Positions 1 through 7,988 of a stretch of 20,031 bases of DNA are shown in pieces. How positions within the stretch are numbered: position 1 is the first letter of the stretch; each line of letters opens with the position of its first letter. The notes beneath the pieces are model-generated. The model was given only the letters and a program-made list of their open reading frames with translations. It made no database searches and was not told where the DNA came from. The position numbers were made by a program, and so were the translations under genes. The stretch comes from Candidatus Gastranaerophilales bacterium (GTDB lineage Bacteria; Cyanobacteriota; Vampirovibrionia; Gastranaerophilales; Gastranaerophilaceae). The DNA lies in assembly GCA_947630355.1 (NCBI GenBank), contig CANRHJ010000010.1:1-20031 (forward strand), read 5' to 3'.

Positions 1-1260
1 ATTTACGGAAGCTCCGTAACCGTAGCCCATAGTGGCTTGTCTTGATTTATCCCATTTGTACGGTTTCGGTAATAGTCCGGATGATTCGCCGCCCAAATCT
101 ATTCCGCTCTTTTTGCCTATTCCGAAATTTGATAAAATTTCATAAAACTCCGCCGGACTCATTTTTAATGCTATATTAGCACTGCCGACGTTGCTTGAAT
201 GCTCCAAAAGGTATATTAAACTAATCATGCCGGGATTAGGATGCTTATGATAATCATAGTTCTGTATAGTCCAATTACCAAGCTGCATTTTACCGGTATC
301 TAAGATTTTTGAACTTGGAGTAATTTTCCCGCTTTCAAGCCCCGCAGCTACCGTTAATATTTTAAATGTTGAACCGGGAGGATATACATCGGTCAATGTC
401 CAATTTTTTAAGTGTATTGCAGGTGTGTTTTTATAATTATTCGGATTGTATCTTGGATATACGGCATATCCTAATAACTCTCCGTTCTTTGGATTCATTA
501 CTATTACTGCACCGCGTGCCGCATGCTTTTCGGTAATCATATTTAAAAGTTCACGCTCGCATACGTGCTGAATAGCTGAATCTATCGTTAAAGTTACCGT
601 TTTACCAGTCTGCGGTGTTGCAGCTATTAAAGGATCAGTGCCTGCATCATATATAATATCCCCTCGCGGTGTCCTTTGCACTTGTACTTTGTTTTCTACG
701 TCTTCCAGCTTGTCTTTTGCCGTCAGTTCAACACCGGATGCCGTATCCGCATCGGGATTATAATACCCTATTATATGTGCGGCAAGCTCATCTTGAGGGT
801 ATACTCTCTCATTTTTCTTGTCCAGACTAAGCTCCCTTAATCCCAGTTTCTTTATCTCGTCCGCTTTTTGACGATCCACATCTTTTTTTATCAGTATTAC
901 CGTTGACCCTTTATTTATTGAGTTTATTATAGTCTGCTTGTTTATGCCTAATACGGGCGCTAATATTTCGGCTAATTCTTCGGGGGTATGGTCAAAATAT
1001 TCCTTGTGTGCATATAAATTATATGACGTACGGTCGGTCGCCAACCTTATTCCGTTCCTGTCAACTATTTGCCCTCGCATTATAAAATTTCTGCTGTATC
1101 TTTGATGTTTTGCTCTCGCTTTATAATGCCTAATATCCACTATTTGCAATAAAAAAAGATATATTACGGATACCGCAAAAAACAGCAGTATGGCAATTTG
1201 AGCCGCTCTGATGCGCCCTTCCACTTTCTTTATATTACTGTTTTCTACATAATTACGCAT
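1..1260 (-). CDS. ftsI: Class B penicillin-binding protein (FtsI/PBP2-like), C-terminus missing
   Basis: Septal peptidoglycan transpeptidase that cross-links stem peptides on the outer face of the inner membrane. The visible 420 residues run off the left edge. They start with a short basic cytoplasmic tail and one membrane anchor (about residues 20-40). A PBP dimerisation-type domain follows, containing the arginine-rich MRGQIVDRNG stretch typical of class B enzymes. The start of the transpeptidase domain is next: the catalytic SxxK motif reads STFK (Ser297, Lys300) and the second motif is SSN (355-357). The third motif (KTG/KSG) should lie beyond the edge. The ATG at 1260 was chosen because it gives the proper N-terminal anchor. 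The gene follows rsmH and an ftsL-like gene, the classical division-cluster order, which favours FtsI over the elongation enzyme PBP2. Confidence 0.9.
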   Translation of the reverse strand, partial: MRNYVENSNIKKVEGRIRAAQIAILLFFAVSVIYLFLLQIVDIRHYKARAKHQRYSRNFIMRGQIVDRNGIRLATDRTSYNLYAHKEYFDHTPEELAEILAPVLGINKQTIINSINKGSTVILIKKDVDRQKADEIKKLGLRELSLDKKNERVYPQDELAAHIIGYYNPDADTASGVELTAKDKLEDVENKVQVQRTPRGDIIYDAGTDPLIAATPQTGKTVTLTIDSAIQHVCERELLNMITEKHAARGAVIVMNPKNGELLGYAVYPRYNPNNYKNTPAIHLKNWTLTDVYPPGSTFKILTVAAGLESGKITPSSKILDTGKMQLGNWTIQNYDYHKHPNPGMISLIYLLEHSSNVGSANIALKMSPAEFYEILSNFGIGKKSGIDLGGESSGLLPKPYKWDKSRQATMGYGYGASVN

Positions 1261-1322
1261 TACTCATATCCCTATAAATAGGGTAGCACATTATCCTTAC
1301 CCGGAAAATAAATTAATTTATT

Positions 1323-1769
1323 TTAATATCCTACCGACCAACGGTAATTAACAGGTACAGGCTGTAATTTCGGTGCTTTAACCGTACTTACCGCCGGTAT
1401 CTCTATTACTTTTTTCGCTGATGCAAGTAAAGTTTTATTTTGAATATACGCATCTACTTTATTAAATGAATGCATATTATCTATTTTATTTTGCAACTCC
1501 ATATTTTCGCTGCTTAATGCTACTATTTCCCTTCCCAAATTATTCATTGTTCTTTCGCTGTCGGAAACAAAATAATAACTTACAAGAGATAAACAGACAC
1601 ATAATATGGATATCATAACCAATAATTTATTGAGTTTTTGAGCAGGAGATTTTTTTACGGCATGCTTTGGAAACCTGCCGTATATTACGGGCGTAGAAAC
1701 ATGTGCTGTCTGTCCGGGCTCGCCGTATACGTATAATCTTTCCCTAAATTTTATTGAACTTGTGCCCAA
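1323..1769 (-). CDS. ftsL: FtsL-like cell-division protein
   Basis: 148-residue predicted single-pass membrane protein. A basic cytoplasmic tail of about 48 residues precedes one hydrophobic segment (about 49-68, LLVMISILCVCLSLVSYYFV). A short coiled-coil-like stretch follows (about 70-98, with SERTMNNLGREIVALSSEN), then a proline/valine-rich tail. FtsL family members have little sequence conservation, so the call rests on topology, the coiled coil and position. The gene sits exactly between rsmH and the class B PBP, where ftsL lies in most division clusters. A GGGGAG ribosome site precedes the ATG. FtsL acts in the FtsQLB complex that activates septal peptidoglycan synthesis. The N-terminal tail is longer than in the short E. 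coli protein. A lineage-specific septal protein that took over the ftsL position is the alternative. Confidence 0.7.
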   Translation of the reverse strand: MGTSSIKFRERLYVYGEPGQTAHVSTPVIYGRFPKHAVKKSPAQKLNKLLVMISILCVCLSLVSYYFVSDSERTMNNLGREIVALSSENMELQNKIDNMHSFNKVDAYIQNKTLLASAKKVIEIPAVSTVKAPKLQPVPVNYRWSVGY

Positions 1770-1791
1770 TGATGTCTCCCCTGTTATGATT

Positions 1792-2736
1792 TTATTTGTT
1801 TATTCTTCTTGCTGCTCTTAGCTTCGCGGATCTGGATGGCGGATTTTCTCTTATTTCTTCTTCTTTTGCTGTTATCGGTTTTTTGTTAATCAACTCTAAT
1901 ATAGGTTTGTTATACTCACCGATTAAATCATTCCCCGATATTTCCCGCTCTTTCCATTCCTTTGAATAGTACTTAAAAAAATGTTTTACTATTCTGTCCT
2001 CCAAAGAATGAAATGTTACTACTGATAGTATAGCATTATTTGATAATAATGTAATCACATCATTTAATGTATTTTTTATATTATCAAGTTCATGATTAAC
2101 CTCTATCCTTATTGCCTGAAAAACTCTTGTAGCAGGATGAATTCTTGATTTTATTCTTGGAGTGGCATTAAATATAATATCTGCAAGCTCTTTTGCGGTT
2201 TCTATTTTCCTCGTTTTTCTGACTTCGGTTATCTTTCTTGCTATCCTTTTTGAAAACCTTTCTTCCCCGTATTCACTGAATATACGGACTAATTCATCCT
2301 CTTTATAATCATTAATTACTTCATAAGCCGATAAATCACCACACTTACTAAACCGCATGTCCAATTTAGAATTACTTAAAAAACTGAATCCCCTCTCTTC
2401 CGACTTTAATTGCGGTGTGGATGCACCTAAATCAAATACTATTCCGCCGGTTATTTCTTTTATTCCGTTTTCGTCTAAATATTTCTTAATATTTGTATAT
2501 GAATCATGTACAATTGTTAAATTTTTGTAATCTTTTAATTTTTCTGAGGAAAAATTTATTGCATCTTCATCAACATCAAAAGAAATCAGCCTGCCGTTAG
2601 GAGATATTTTCTTTAAAATCAACTCGCTGTAGCTGCCCCCTCCAAGTGTTGCATCTATATATAATTTTCCGTCGGTACACTCAAGTGCATTTACCGCTTC
2701 ATTAAGCATTACGGGATAATGCTTGTAATCCCCCAT
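1792..2736 (-). CDS. rsmH: 16S rRNA (cytosine(1402)-N4)-methyltransferase RsmH (MraW)
   Basis: SAM-dependent enzyme that methylates N4 of C1402 in the 16S rRNA P site. The 314 residues match the family's usual length. Visible landmarks are the SAM-binding DATLGGGSYS (28-37), the DLGAST...ERGFSF block, RVFQAIRIEVN, and the C-terminal FHSLEDRIVKHFF with a basic PPSRSAKLRAARR tail. The ATG has an AAAGGGA ribosome site. The gene lies 13 nt after prfA and 22 nt before the ftsL-like gene, so all are probably on one transcript. It normally opens the division cluster; here it is joined to translation genes upstream. Confidence 0.97.
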   Translation of the reverse strand: MGDYKHYPVMLNEAVNALECTDGKLYIDATLGGGSYSELILKKISPNGRLISFDVDEDAINFSSEKLKDYKNLTIVHDSYTNIKKYLDENGIKEITGGIVFDLGASTPQLKSEERGFSFLSNSKLDMRFSKCGDLSAYEVINDYKEDELVRIFSEYGEERFSKRIARKITEVRKTRKIETAKELADIIFNATPRIKSRIHPATRVFQAIRIEVNHELDNIKNTLNDVITLLSNNAILSVVTFHSLEDRIVKHFFKYYSKEWKEREISGNDLIGEYNKPILELINKKPITAKEEEIRENPPSRSAKLRAARRINK

Positions 2737-2749
2737 TTGTTTCCCTTTT

Positions 2750-3832
2750 TTAATTAATTTCCGCTAATTTTTCCAATTTCAATTTTTGATCATGCATCAT
2801 CAGAAGATTAATAAGTTCATCTAAATCTCCTTCAATCACGGTCCAAACGTTTAAATTTTGTCCTATTCTGTGATCCGTTAATCTTCCTTGAGGGAAATTA
2901 TATGTTCTTATTCTTTCCGAACGGTCACCTGTTCCTACCTGTGAACGTCTTAAATCTGTTACTTCTTTCATTTGTTTTTGTACTTCCAAATCATAAAGTT
3001 TTGCTTTTAATATTTGAAGAGCTCTTTCTTTATTCTGCAATTGAGAACGTTCTTCGGTACAAAATATCATTATTCCCGTAGGTTTATGGAAAACACGGGC
3101 TGCTGTTTCAACTTTATTTACGTTCTGACCTCCCGCACCTCCCGAACGTGCTGTTGTTATTTCTATATCGTTCATGTTTAATTCTATTTCAACATCATCG
3201 ACTTCCGGCATGACCGCTACAGTCGCCGTAGATGTATGAACTCTTCCCTGTGATTCGGTTGCGGGTACTCTTTGAACTCTATGTACGCCTGATTCATATT
3301 TCAGTTTTGAATATATGCTGTCTCCTTTTATTGATATTATTACTTCAGATACTCCGCCTGCTTCACAGTCTGTTTTGCTTAATATTTGTGTCTGCCAGCC
3401 TTGTTTATCGGCATATCTTAAGTACATTCTCATTAGGTCACCGGCAAATATATTGGCTTCATCACCGCCTGCTCCGCCCCTTATTTCCAGCATTATATCT
3501 TTATCATCCATCGGATCGCGAGGCAATAATAATACACGCATTCTTTCTTCCAGCTCTGTCATTTTTTGTTCGTTTGTACTCATTTCATTATGTAAAAACT
3601 CTCTCATTGACTCATCTGATTCGTTTTTTAACATATCTTGCGCATCTTTTATCGATTGTTCGCATTCTTTCCAAGAATGATATACTTCAACGGTTTCTTC
3701 CATAGCTTTTCTTTGTTTTGAAAGTGTCTTAAATCTGTTATAATCCTGAATTACTTCGGGATCTGACAGTATTTGCCCGAGTTCGGTATATTTATTCTCT
3801 ATTTGTAATATTTTATCAAGCATTTCTTTCAT
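2750..3832 (-). CDS. prfA: Peptide chain release factor 1
   Basis: Class I release factor that reads UAA and UAG and triggers hydrolysis of peptidyl-tRNA. It is 360 residues, the standard size. The stop-codon-reading PAT tripeptide is at 190-192 within RVPATESQGR, which marks RF1 rather than RF2 (SPF). The catalytic GGQ is at 234-236 in SGGAGGQNVNK. Its start lies 3 nt after the thyX stop, and its ribosome site (AAGGGGAT) is within the thyX end, so translational coupling is likely. A second Met at residue 4 is a less likely start. The rpmE/prfA neighbourhood is common in bacteria. Confidence 0.98.
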   Translation of the reverse strand: MKEMLDKILQIENKYTELGQILSDPEVIQDYNRFKTLSKQRKAMEETVEVYHSWKECEQSIKDAQDMLKNESDESMREFLHNEMSTNEQKMTELEERMRVLLLPRDPMDDKDIMLEIRGGAGGDEANIFAGDLMRMYLRYADKQGWQTQILSKTDCEAGGVSEVIISIKGDSIYSKLKYESGVHRVQRVPATESQGRVHTSTATVAVMPEVDDVEIELNMNDIEITTARSGGAGGQNVNKVETAARVFHKPTGIMIFCTEERSQLQNKERALQILKAKLYDLEVQKQMKEVTDLRRSQVGTGDRSERIRTYNFPQGRLTDHRIGQNLNVWTVIEGDLDELINLLMMHDQKLKLEKLAEIN

Positions 3833-3835
3833 AAA

Positions 3836-4534
3836 TTATCCCCTTACCGCTTTTCTGCCGCAAGATTTGTCTTCGTCGCAATACCCGAGCCTTTCGCATT
3901 TGGGTACCAAATATTCTTTTAACCATTCTTCCTCTTCAATTAATGCATCACACATCCTTTTTACTAAAATTCGTATTTCCTTTTGTGCTCTCGTGCATAA
4001 TCTTAAATTAGCCAAATGTATTAATTCTCTTAAATTTAAACTTGCGACCATTGATGTTGATGCTGCATTTGGCAGAACCGCTCTTGCATCCTCCGCAGGT
4101 ATACCGTTTGCAGTCAACTCACCGTAAAAATCCGAAATTTCTCCCATAAAACGTTCAAATTTTTCTTTTAGTTCTTTATTTTGTTCTATCGTTTCAGGGA
4201 TTAAATATTCAAATTGGCCTTTTTCTTTAACATATCTTTGTGATTTTTGTGAAAAAGACATGTGTCTGTGTCTTACCAATTGGTGGGAACAGGCTCTTGA
4301 TATATTACTTATTGCGAAACTTACCTGTATATGCTCTATCGTACTGTAATGACCCGACGATATTACTCTTTTTATAAGTTTAAGCATCTTTTCTTTATCT
4401 TGTGCATTTTCACAATCGTATATATTTAACGGAGAATCGGAACTGTAGCATGTTCTGCAAGCTGTGTATATAGTTTTTAACATATTTCCCGGTTTGGATA
4501 TTAATCTTACCCGTGCATACTTATTTTCTGTCAT
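3836..4534 (-). CDS. thyX: FAD-dependent thymidylate synthase ThyX
   Basis: Makes dTMP from dUMP using methylene-tetrahydrofolate as carbon donor and NADPH through FAD; unrelated to ThyA. The family signature RHRX7S is present as RHRHMSFSQKS at residues 88-98, followed by QRY. The length of 232 residues is normal for the homotetrameric enzyme. The start is supported by a strong GGAGG site 6 nt upstream of the ATG. It is the first gene after the two hairpins that follow rpmE, and lies 3 nt before prfA. ThyX use is frequent in Cyanobacteria and relatives and suggests thyA may be absent, which this window cannot show. Confidence 0.97.
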   Translation of the reverse strand: MTENKYARVRLISKPGNMLKTIYTACRTCYSSDSPLNIYDCENAQDKEKMLKLIKRVISSGHYSTIEHIQVSFAISNISRACSHQLVRHRHMSFSQKSQRYVKEKGQFEYLIPETIEQNKELKEKFERFMGEISDFYGELTANGIPAEDARAVLPNAASTSMVASLNLRELIHLANLRLCTRAQKEIRILVKRMCDALIEEEEWLKEYLVPKCERLGYCDEDKSCGRKAVRG

Positions 4535-4558
4535 TTAATCCCTCCGTTATAAATAAAA

Positions 4559-4578
4559 TACCCGTTTATACACGGGTA
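4559..4578 (-). terminator. Second hairpin between rpmE and thyX (possible terminator/attenuator)
   Basis: A 7-bp perfect stem, TACCCGT/ACGGGTA, with a 6-nt loop. On the minus strand it is followed by TATTTTATTT, a broken U-rich tract. It lies just downstream of the stronger rpmE terminator and 25 nt before the thyX start, so it could be a backup terminator or part of the thyX leader. The T-tract is interrupted, so efficiency is uncertain. Confidence 0.5.
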
Positions 4579-4579
4579 C

Positions 4580-4606
4580 AAAAAAACAGTGCTTTACAAA
4601 GCACTG
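4580..4606 (-). terminator. Intrinsic terminator of rpmE
   Basis: On the minus strand an 8-bp perfect stem CAGTGCTT/AAGCACTG with a TGTA loop is followed directly by seven T. It starts 10 nt after the rpmE stop codon. This is a textbook Rho-independent terminator and separates rpmE from thyX transcriptionally, at least in part. Confidence 0.9.
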
Positions 4607-4615
4607 AAACTAGAG

Positions 4616-4822
4616 CTATTTTTGGTTCTTTTGATAACGTTTTTTGAATTTCTCGATACGTCCTTCCGTATCTACTATCTTTTGATTACCCGTATAAAAA
4701 GGATGGCAGTTGTTACATATTTCAACAGTTATATCATCCATTACCGAGCCTGTTTCAATTTCATTTCCGCATACACATTTGATTACTGTCTTTTTGTATT
4801 CGGGATGTATATCTTTTTTCAT
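4616..4822 (-). CDS. rpmE: 50S ribosomal protein L31 (zinc-binding type)
   Basis: Small protein of the large ribosomal subunit at the central protuberance, bridging to the 30S head. It has 68 residues from the ATG at 4822, which is preceded by AGAGG. A longer reading frame upstream adds 24 residues without family resemblance and was rejected. The four zinc-ligand cysteines of the C+ form are at residues 16, 18, 36 and 39 (CVC...CNNC), followed by HPFYTG as in other L31 proteins. Zinc-type L31 is often a zinc store replaced by a cysteine-free paralogue when zinc is short. It has its own promoter and terminator. Confidence 0.96.
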   Translation of the reverse strand: MKKDIHPEYKKTVIKCVCGNEIETGSVMDDITVEICNNCHPFYTGNQKIVDTEGRIEKFKKRYQKNQK

Positions 4823-4858
4823 TTCTTTACCTCTTTTTACTTTTTGCTTCGATAATGA

Positions 4859-4887
4859 ATTATATACAGCTGAAAAATTATAATCAA
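4859..4887 (-). promoter_or_regulatory. Sigma-70-type promoter of rpmE
   Basis: On the minus strand, TTGATT, a 17-nt spacer and a perfect TATAAT. The predicted start is near 4852, giving a leader of about 30 nt that contains the AGAGG ribosome site. Confidence 0.75.
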
Positions 4888-4943
4888 GTAACATTTGTAT
4901 TGTTTGTAAAATTACTTATAAAAATCTTAATATAAAAAGAGGG

Positions 4944-4972
4944 TTGAAATTATAAATTTGTGGTATTATTAT
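4944..4972 (+). promoter_or_regulatory. Probable promoter of the prepilin-like gene at 5027
   Basis: TTGAAA, a 17-nt spacer, then TATTAT. Other TATAAT-like hexamers follow within 20 nt, so the exact -10 is uncertain in this AT-rich stretch. It diverges from the rpmE promoter. Confidence 0.5.
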
Positions 4973-5026
4973 AATATATAATGTTAGTATAATAAGTAAT
5001 AAAAATTCAGATTAAAGGAATTAATA

Positions 5027-5608
5027 ATGAAAAAAGCATTTACTTTATCGGAAGCATTGGTAACCCTTGCAATATTGGGTGTACTTGCCGCAATATTAAT
5101 ACCTGTTATTGATAATGTTCGACCGGATAAAGATAAACTTACTTATAAGAAAGCGTTATATAGCATGCAAAGCGCTGTTTCCAATGCGATGGATTCGACA
5201 GTATATTCTATTGCTGCAAATTCCGCAGCTTATTGGAAAGATAAAAACGTTGAAGATGAAGATTTCTGTAAATCTGTTGCTGATGCTTTAAATACGTCCG
5301 GTACAATTGATTGTACGGGACCTTCCAGTTATAATTCACCAAACTTTATTACAACTGACGGTATCAGATACTGGGGCTTGGAAGGTAGGTTTGACGGTGA
5401 TGAACGTATAATTTATGTCGACCGTGATTTGTCCAGCAGAGAACTTCATAATATTGCCGAAAGAAGAGGCGAAAGTCAAAACGGACTTAAAATTCAGGTT
5501 CGTTATGACGGTAAGGTCGGAACTCCTGACTCGGATGATACAGCCTTTACTTATGAAAATGAACTTATTGAAAGTTCTCAGCAAATTACTGATAAAACAA
5601 AATTTTAG
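5027..5608 (+). CDS. Prepilin-like protein with N-terminal methylation motif
   Basis: 193 residues. The N-terminus KKA|FTLSEALVTL followed by a long hydrophobic helix (about residues 5-27) is the type IV pilin/type II secretion pseudopilin signature. A PilD-like peptidase would cut before Phe5 and methylate it, and Glu8-equivalent glutamate is present in FTLSE. The remaining globular part has two cysteines (EDFC...IDC) and a tail containing DGKVGTPDSDD. I cannot assign it to a specific pilin class. An AAAGGA site precedes the ATG. It is a single-gene unit with its own promoter and terminator and has no pilus assembly genes nearby, so assembly must use machinery encoded elsewhere. Confidence 0.85.
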   Translation: MKKAFTLSEALVTLAILGVLAAILIPVIDNVRPDKDKLTYKKALYSMQSAVSNAMDSTVYSIAANSAAYWKDKNVEDEDFCKSVADALNTSGTIDCTGPSSYNSPNFITTDGIRYWGLEGRFDGDERIIYVDRDLSSRELHNIAERRGESQNGLKIQVRYDGKVGTPDSDDTAFTYENELIESSQQITDKTKF

Positions 5609-5634
5609 AAAAAACCGCTTCGGCGGTTTTTTTT
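5609..5634 (+). terminator. Intrinsic terminator of the prepilin-like gene
   Basis: Stem AAAACCGC/GCGGTTTT, extendable with flanking A-T pairs, closed by a TTCG tetraloop and followed by T's. It begins directly after the stop codon. Confidence 0.93.
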
Positions 5635-5665
5635 GAGAAGTCGGTGTAAAGCTGGACTTCTCTTT
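5635..5665 (+). terminator. Second hairpin after the prepilin-like gene
   Basis: Perfect 8-bp stem GAGAAGTC/GACTTCTC with a 12-nt loop and a short TTT tail, immediately downstream of the main terminator. It may be a backup terminator. Its U-tract is weak. Confidence 0.4.
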
Positions 5666-5724
5666 AAATATTGTACAATCTTCTTTTCTGTGTTAAAAAT
5701 GTAATATAAACAGAGGAGAAAATT

Positions 5725-6534
5725 ATGACAGAAGTGAAACAAGCTCAAATAGGTATTATAGGCGGAAGCGGATTTTACAGCTTTTTTGAAGAATCGGGTG
5801 CGGACTTTGATGAAATTTCCGTTGATACTCCTTACGGAAAACCGTCTGATAATATTACTATCGGTGAATTATTCGGGAAAAAAGTAGCTTTTATTCCCAG
5901 ACACGGCAGAGATCATAGATTTCTTCCTCATTTAGTAAATTACAGAGCAAATGTTTGGGCACTAAAATCGTTGGGTGTTACGAGGGTTATATCACCTTGT
6001 GCGGCAGGCAGCCTGCAAAAACATGTTAAACCTGGTGATTTTGTTATTTGCGATCAATTTGTTGATTGGACTGACGGAAGAAAAAATACCTTTTTTGAAG
6101 GTCCGAAGTGCATTCATCCTTCTGCTGCCGATCCTTATTGTCCCGAATTAAGAAATATCGCAATTACTCAGGCTAAAAAGCTCGGTATTACCGTTCATGA
6201 AAAAGGCACCGTTGTTATAATTAACGGCCCCAGATTTACTACAAAAGCCGAATCCGAATTCTTTACAAGACAAGGTTGGGAAGTTATTAATATGAGCCAA
6301 TATCCCGAAGTTCATTTGGTCAGAGAACTTGATATGTGTCCGGTTACTATTGCACTTATTACGGATTATGATGCAGGGCTTGTCGATGATGTACCTCCGG
6401 TTACTCATCAGGAAGTTATTCAAGTGTTTAAGACAAATATAAGCAAGCTTAAAACTTTATTAGTCTCAATTATAGAAAACATTCCTCTTGAAAGAAACAA
6501 TTGTGAGTGTTATAAAACTTCTCATACTTCTTAA
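5725..6534 (+). CDS. mtnP: S-methyl-5'-thioadenosine phosphorylase
   Basis: Splits methylthioadenosine, the by-product of polyamine synthesis, with phosphate into adenine and 5-methylthioribose-1-phosphate for methionine salvage. 269 residues. Motifs visible are IGIIGGSGFYS (9-19), the phosphate-binding RHGRDH (59-64), NMSQYPE (189-195, nucleoside-binding methionine) and TDYD (213-216). In this family the two aspartates of TDYD recognise the 6-amino group of adenine, which argues against a guanosine/inosine phosphorylase. A strong AGAGGAG site precedes the ATG. No other salvage genes (mtnA, mtnK) are in the window. yggT follows 13 nt downstream. Confidence 0.92.
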   Translation: MTEVKQAQIGIIGGSGFYSFFEESGADFDEISVDTPYGKPSDNITIGELFGKKVAFIPRHGRDHRFLPHLVNYRANVWALKSLGVTRVISPCAAGSLQKHVKPGDFVICDQFVDWTDGRKNTFFEGPKCIHPSAADPYCPELRNIAITQAKKLGITVHEKGTVVIINGPRFTTKAESEFFTRQGWEVINMSQYPEVHLVRELDMCPVTIALITDYDAGLVDDVPPVTHQEVIQVFKTNISKLKTLLVSIIENIPLERNNCECYKTSHTS

Positions 6535-6547
6535 AAAAGGATTTATT

Positions 6548-6811
6548 ATGATTTCTTTCTTTATTTCATTAATATTCAGAATTATTTACCTGATAATTTT
6601 AATAGTGGTTTTATTAAGCTGGATTCCTGTTTATGATGAAAAAAAGGAACCGTTAGCTTCATTGGTTAAGGTTTATAATTATATTATGACACCTTTCAAG
6701 GCAATTATTCCTCCTATTGGGATGATTGACATTTCACCTTTAGTTGCCTTTATTGTTTTGCAGCTGTTAGAACAATTAATTATAAGAATATTATTAAGTT
6801 TCGGTTTATAA
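6548..6811 (+). CDS. YggT-family integral membrane protein
   Basis: 87 residues with two hydrophobic segments (about 3-24 and 64-85) around a loop holding LVKVYNYIMTPFKAIIPPIGMIDISPLVAFI, a pattern typical of YggT/Ycf19 proteins. These proteins are widespread in Cyanobacteria, chloroplasts and other bacteria and are tied to membrane organisation or osmotic tolerance, with no defined reaction. The ATG at 6548 was chosen because an AAAAAAGG site precedes it; a start inside mtnP would add non-family sequence. It is probably co-transcribed with mtnP. It abuts bioY end to end with no spacer. Confidence 0.85.
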   Translation: MISFFISLIFRIIYLIILIVVLLSWIPVYDEKKEPLASLVKVYNYIMTPFKAIIPPIGMIDISPLVAFIVLQLLEQLIIRILLSFGL

Positions 6812-7453
6812 TTAACCTAAAATAAGCCATAATATTTTGCGCAGACCTTTTGCCGTAATGAGAGCTATTATCCCGAATACTATATCGTATAATATTTTTG
6901 ACAATGATTGGAAATATATCCAATTTGCCATAAAATCAAGACTTTCATGCCGTATTAATGAAATTATTATCATATAAAAAGTCCCGATTAAATGTATTGT
7001 CAATACGCCGTATAAAACCGCAAGAATTATGTGCGCTAATCCCGTGCTTTTATTCAATTCTTTTGATACAAAGATTAGTCCGAAAATGTAAGCAAATATA
7101 TACCCGAAATTATACTGAAATATATATCCTAATCCGCCGCCAAGTGCAAAAACGGGAAACAGTCCCGAAAGTCCCGTTAATATGTATAGTACTACAGTAA
7201 ATAATCCCCAATATTCACCTAATAATCCGGCTATGAATATTACTACCGGAATTTGCGGGATATATTCAAATTTTAAATAATTATGAATTCCGTCATCAGG
7301 CAGTTGAAAGTTTATTTTTATTTGGGTAAAAGTTGATACTATTAATAAAATAAAACATAAACAAACTAATGCCAATGTGCCCAAACAAAATCTTATCCGC
7401 TTGTTAGGATTATGATATTTCTTTATGCCTTCTTTTATTCTTTTATTTAACAT
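6812..7453 (-). CDS. bioY: BioY-family biotin transporter substrate-binding component
   Basis: Integral membrane S component of an ECF-type biotin uptake system that works with EcfT and ATPases encoded elsewhere, or alone. About 213 residues with six predicted helices. The QIPVVIFIAGLLGEYWG block and the FALGGGLGYIFQ block match BioY core motifs. It begins at the ATG at 7453; a TTG two codons earlier is possible. It overlaps the end of rimI by 11 nt, so the two are probably coupled in one transcript. The stop codon touches the yggT stop on the opposite strand. Uptake fits a host-associated organism that depends on external biotin. Confidence 0.85.
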   Translation of the reverse strand: MLNKRIKEGIKKYHNPNKRIRFCLGTLALVCLCFILLIVSTFTQIKINFQLPDDGIHNYLKFEYIPQIPVVIFIAGLLGEYWGLFTVVLYILTGLSGLFPVFALGGGLGYIFQYNFGYIFAYIFGLIFVSKELNKSTGLAHIILAVLYGVLTIHLIGTFYMIIISLIRHESLDFMANWIYFQSLSKILYDIVFGIIALITAKGLRKILWLILG

Positions 7454-7970
7454 ATTCAAAGCTTACCCGATTTATGTTATTTTTTATTCTATCAAAATTA
7501 CTCTTGAATGTATCATACCAAATATTTTGAGTAAACATAATAAGTGCATTTTCTCCGTTATCCTGATAATAATTTTTTCTTACACCTATTGATTCAAACA
7601 AAAATTTCTCATATAAATTGATTGCCTGATAATTACTTTCTCTTACTTCCAGTGTTATATATTTAATCATATCTTTGTAGCAATCCTCTATAAGTCTGAT
7701 TAAAAGTATTTGTGCTAATTGTATTCTCCTATAATCAGGATGTACTGCGAGGGTCGTTATATGAGCTTCTTCAAAAATCTGCCAAAACCCTATGTATCCT
7801 GCCAGCTTATTCCCCTCATCTCTCAGACAATAGTAATGGGCCAGTTTATTTGATAATTCGTTATAAAATGCATCTTTCGACCAATGATGGCCCGGATGTA
7901 CAAGTGATTCGAGTTCATAAACCTCGTTTATATCATCCGGTGTCATTGTATGTATTGTTATTTTCTTCAT
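7443..7970 (-). CDS. rimI: RimI-like GNAT N-acetyltransferase
   Basis: Predicted acetyl-CoA-dependent transferase related to RimI, which acetylates the N-terminus of ribosomal protein S18. 175 residues, about 25 longer than E. coli RimI because of a C-terminal tail (INRVSFEYVK). Family features are HHWSKDAF near the start, AHITTLAVHPDYRR (beta4) and LEVRESNYQAINLYEKFLF (the AxxLYxxxGF-like region). The acetyl-CoA loop, usually Q/RxxGxG/A, reads RRIQLA, so the first glycine is replaced by Gln. Substrate is unproven; other N-terminal acetylation is possible. The ribosome site is weak. It is the first gene of the rimI-bioY unit, behind the promoter at 7989-8017. Confidence 0.8.
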   Translation of the reverse strand: MKKITIHTMTPDDINEVYELESLVHPGHHWSKDAFYNELSNKLAHYYCLRDEGNKLAGYIGFWQIFEEAHITTLAVHPDYRRIQLAQILLIRLIEDCYKDMIKYITLEVRESNYQAINLYEKFLFESIGVRKNYYQDNGENALIMFTQNIWYDTFKSNFDRIKNNINRVSFEYVK

Positions 7971-7988
7971 CTTTTTTCCCGTATCTGC

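Noticed and set aside
3232..3705. Plus-strand open frames of 120-157 codons opposite prfA
   Set aside because: They are antisense shadows of a highly conserved release factor gene; no ribosome site, no recognisable domain, low-complexity composition.
4823..4894. Longer N-terminus for L31
   Set aside because: The extra 24 residues do not resemble L31, cross the promoter and leader, and lack a ribosome site; the ATG at 4822 has AGAGG.
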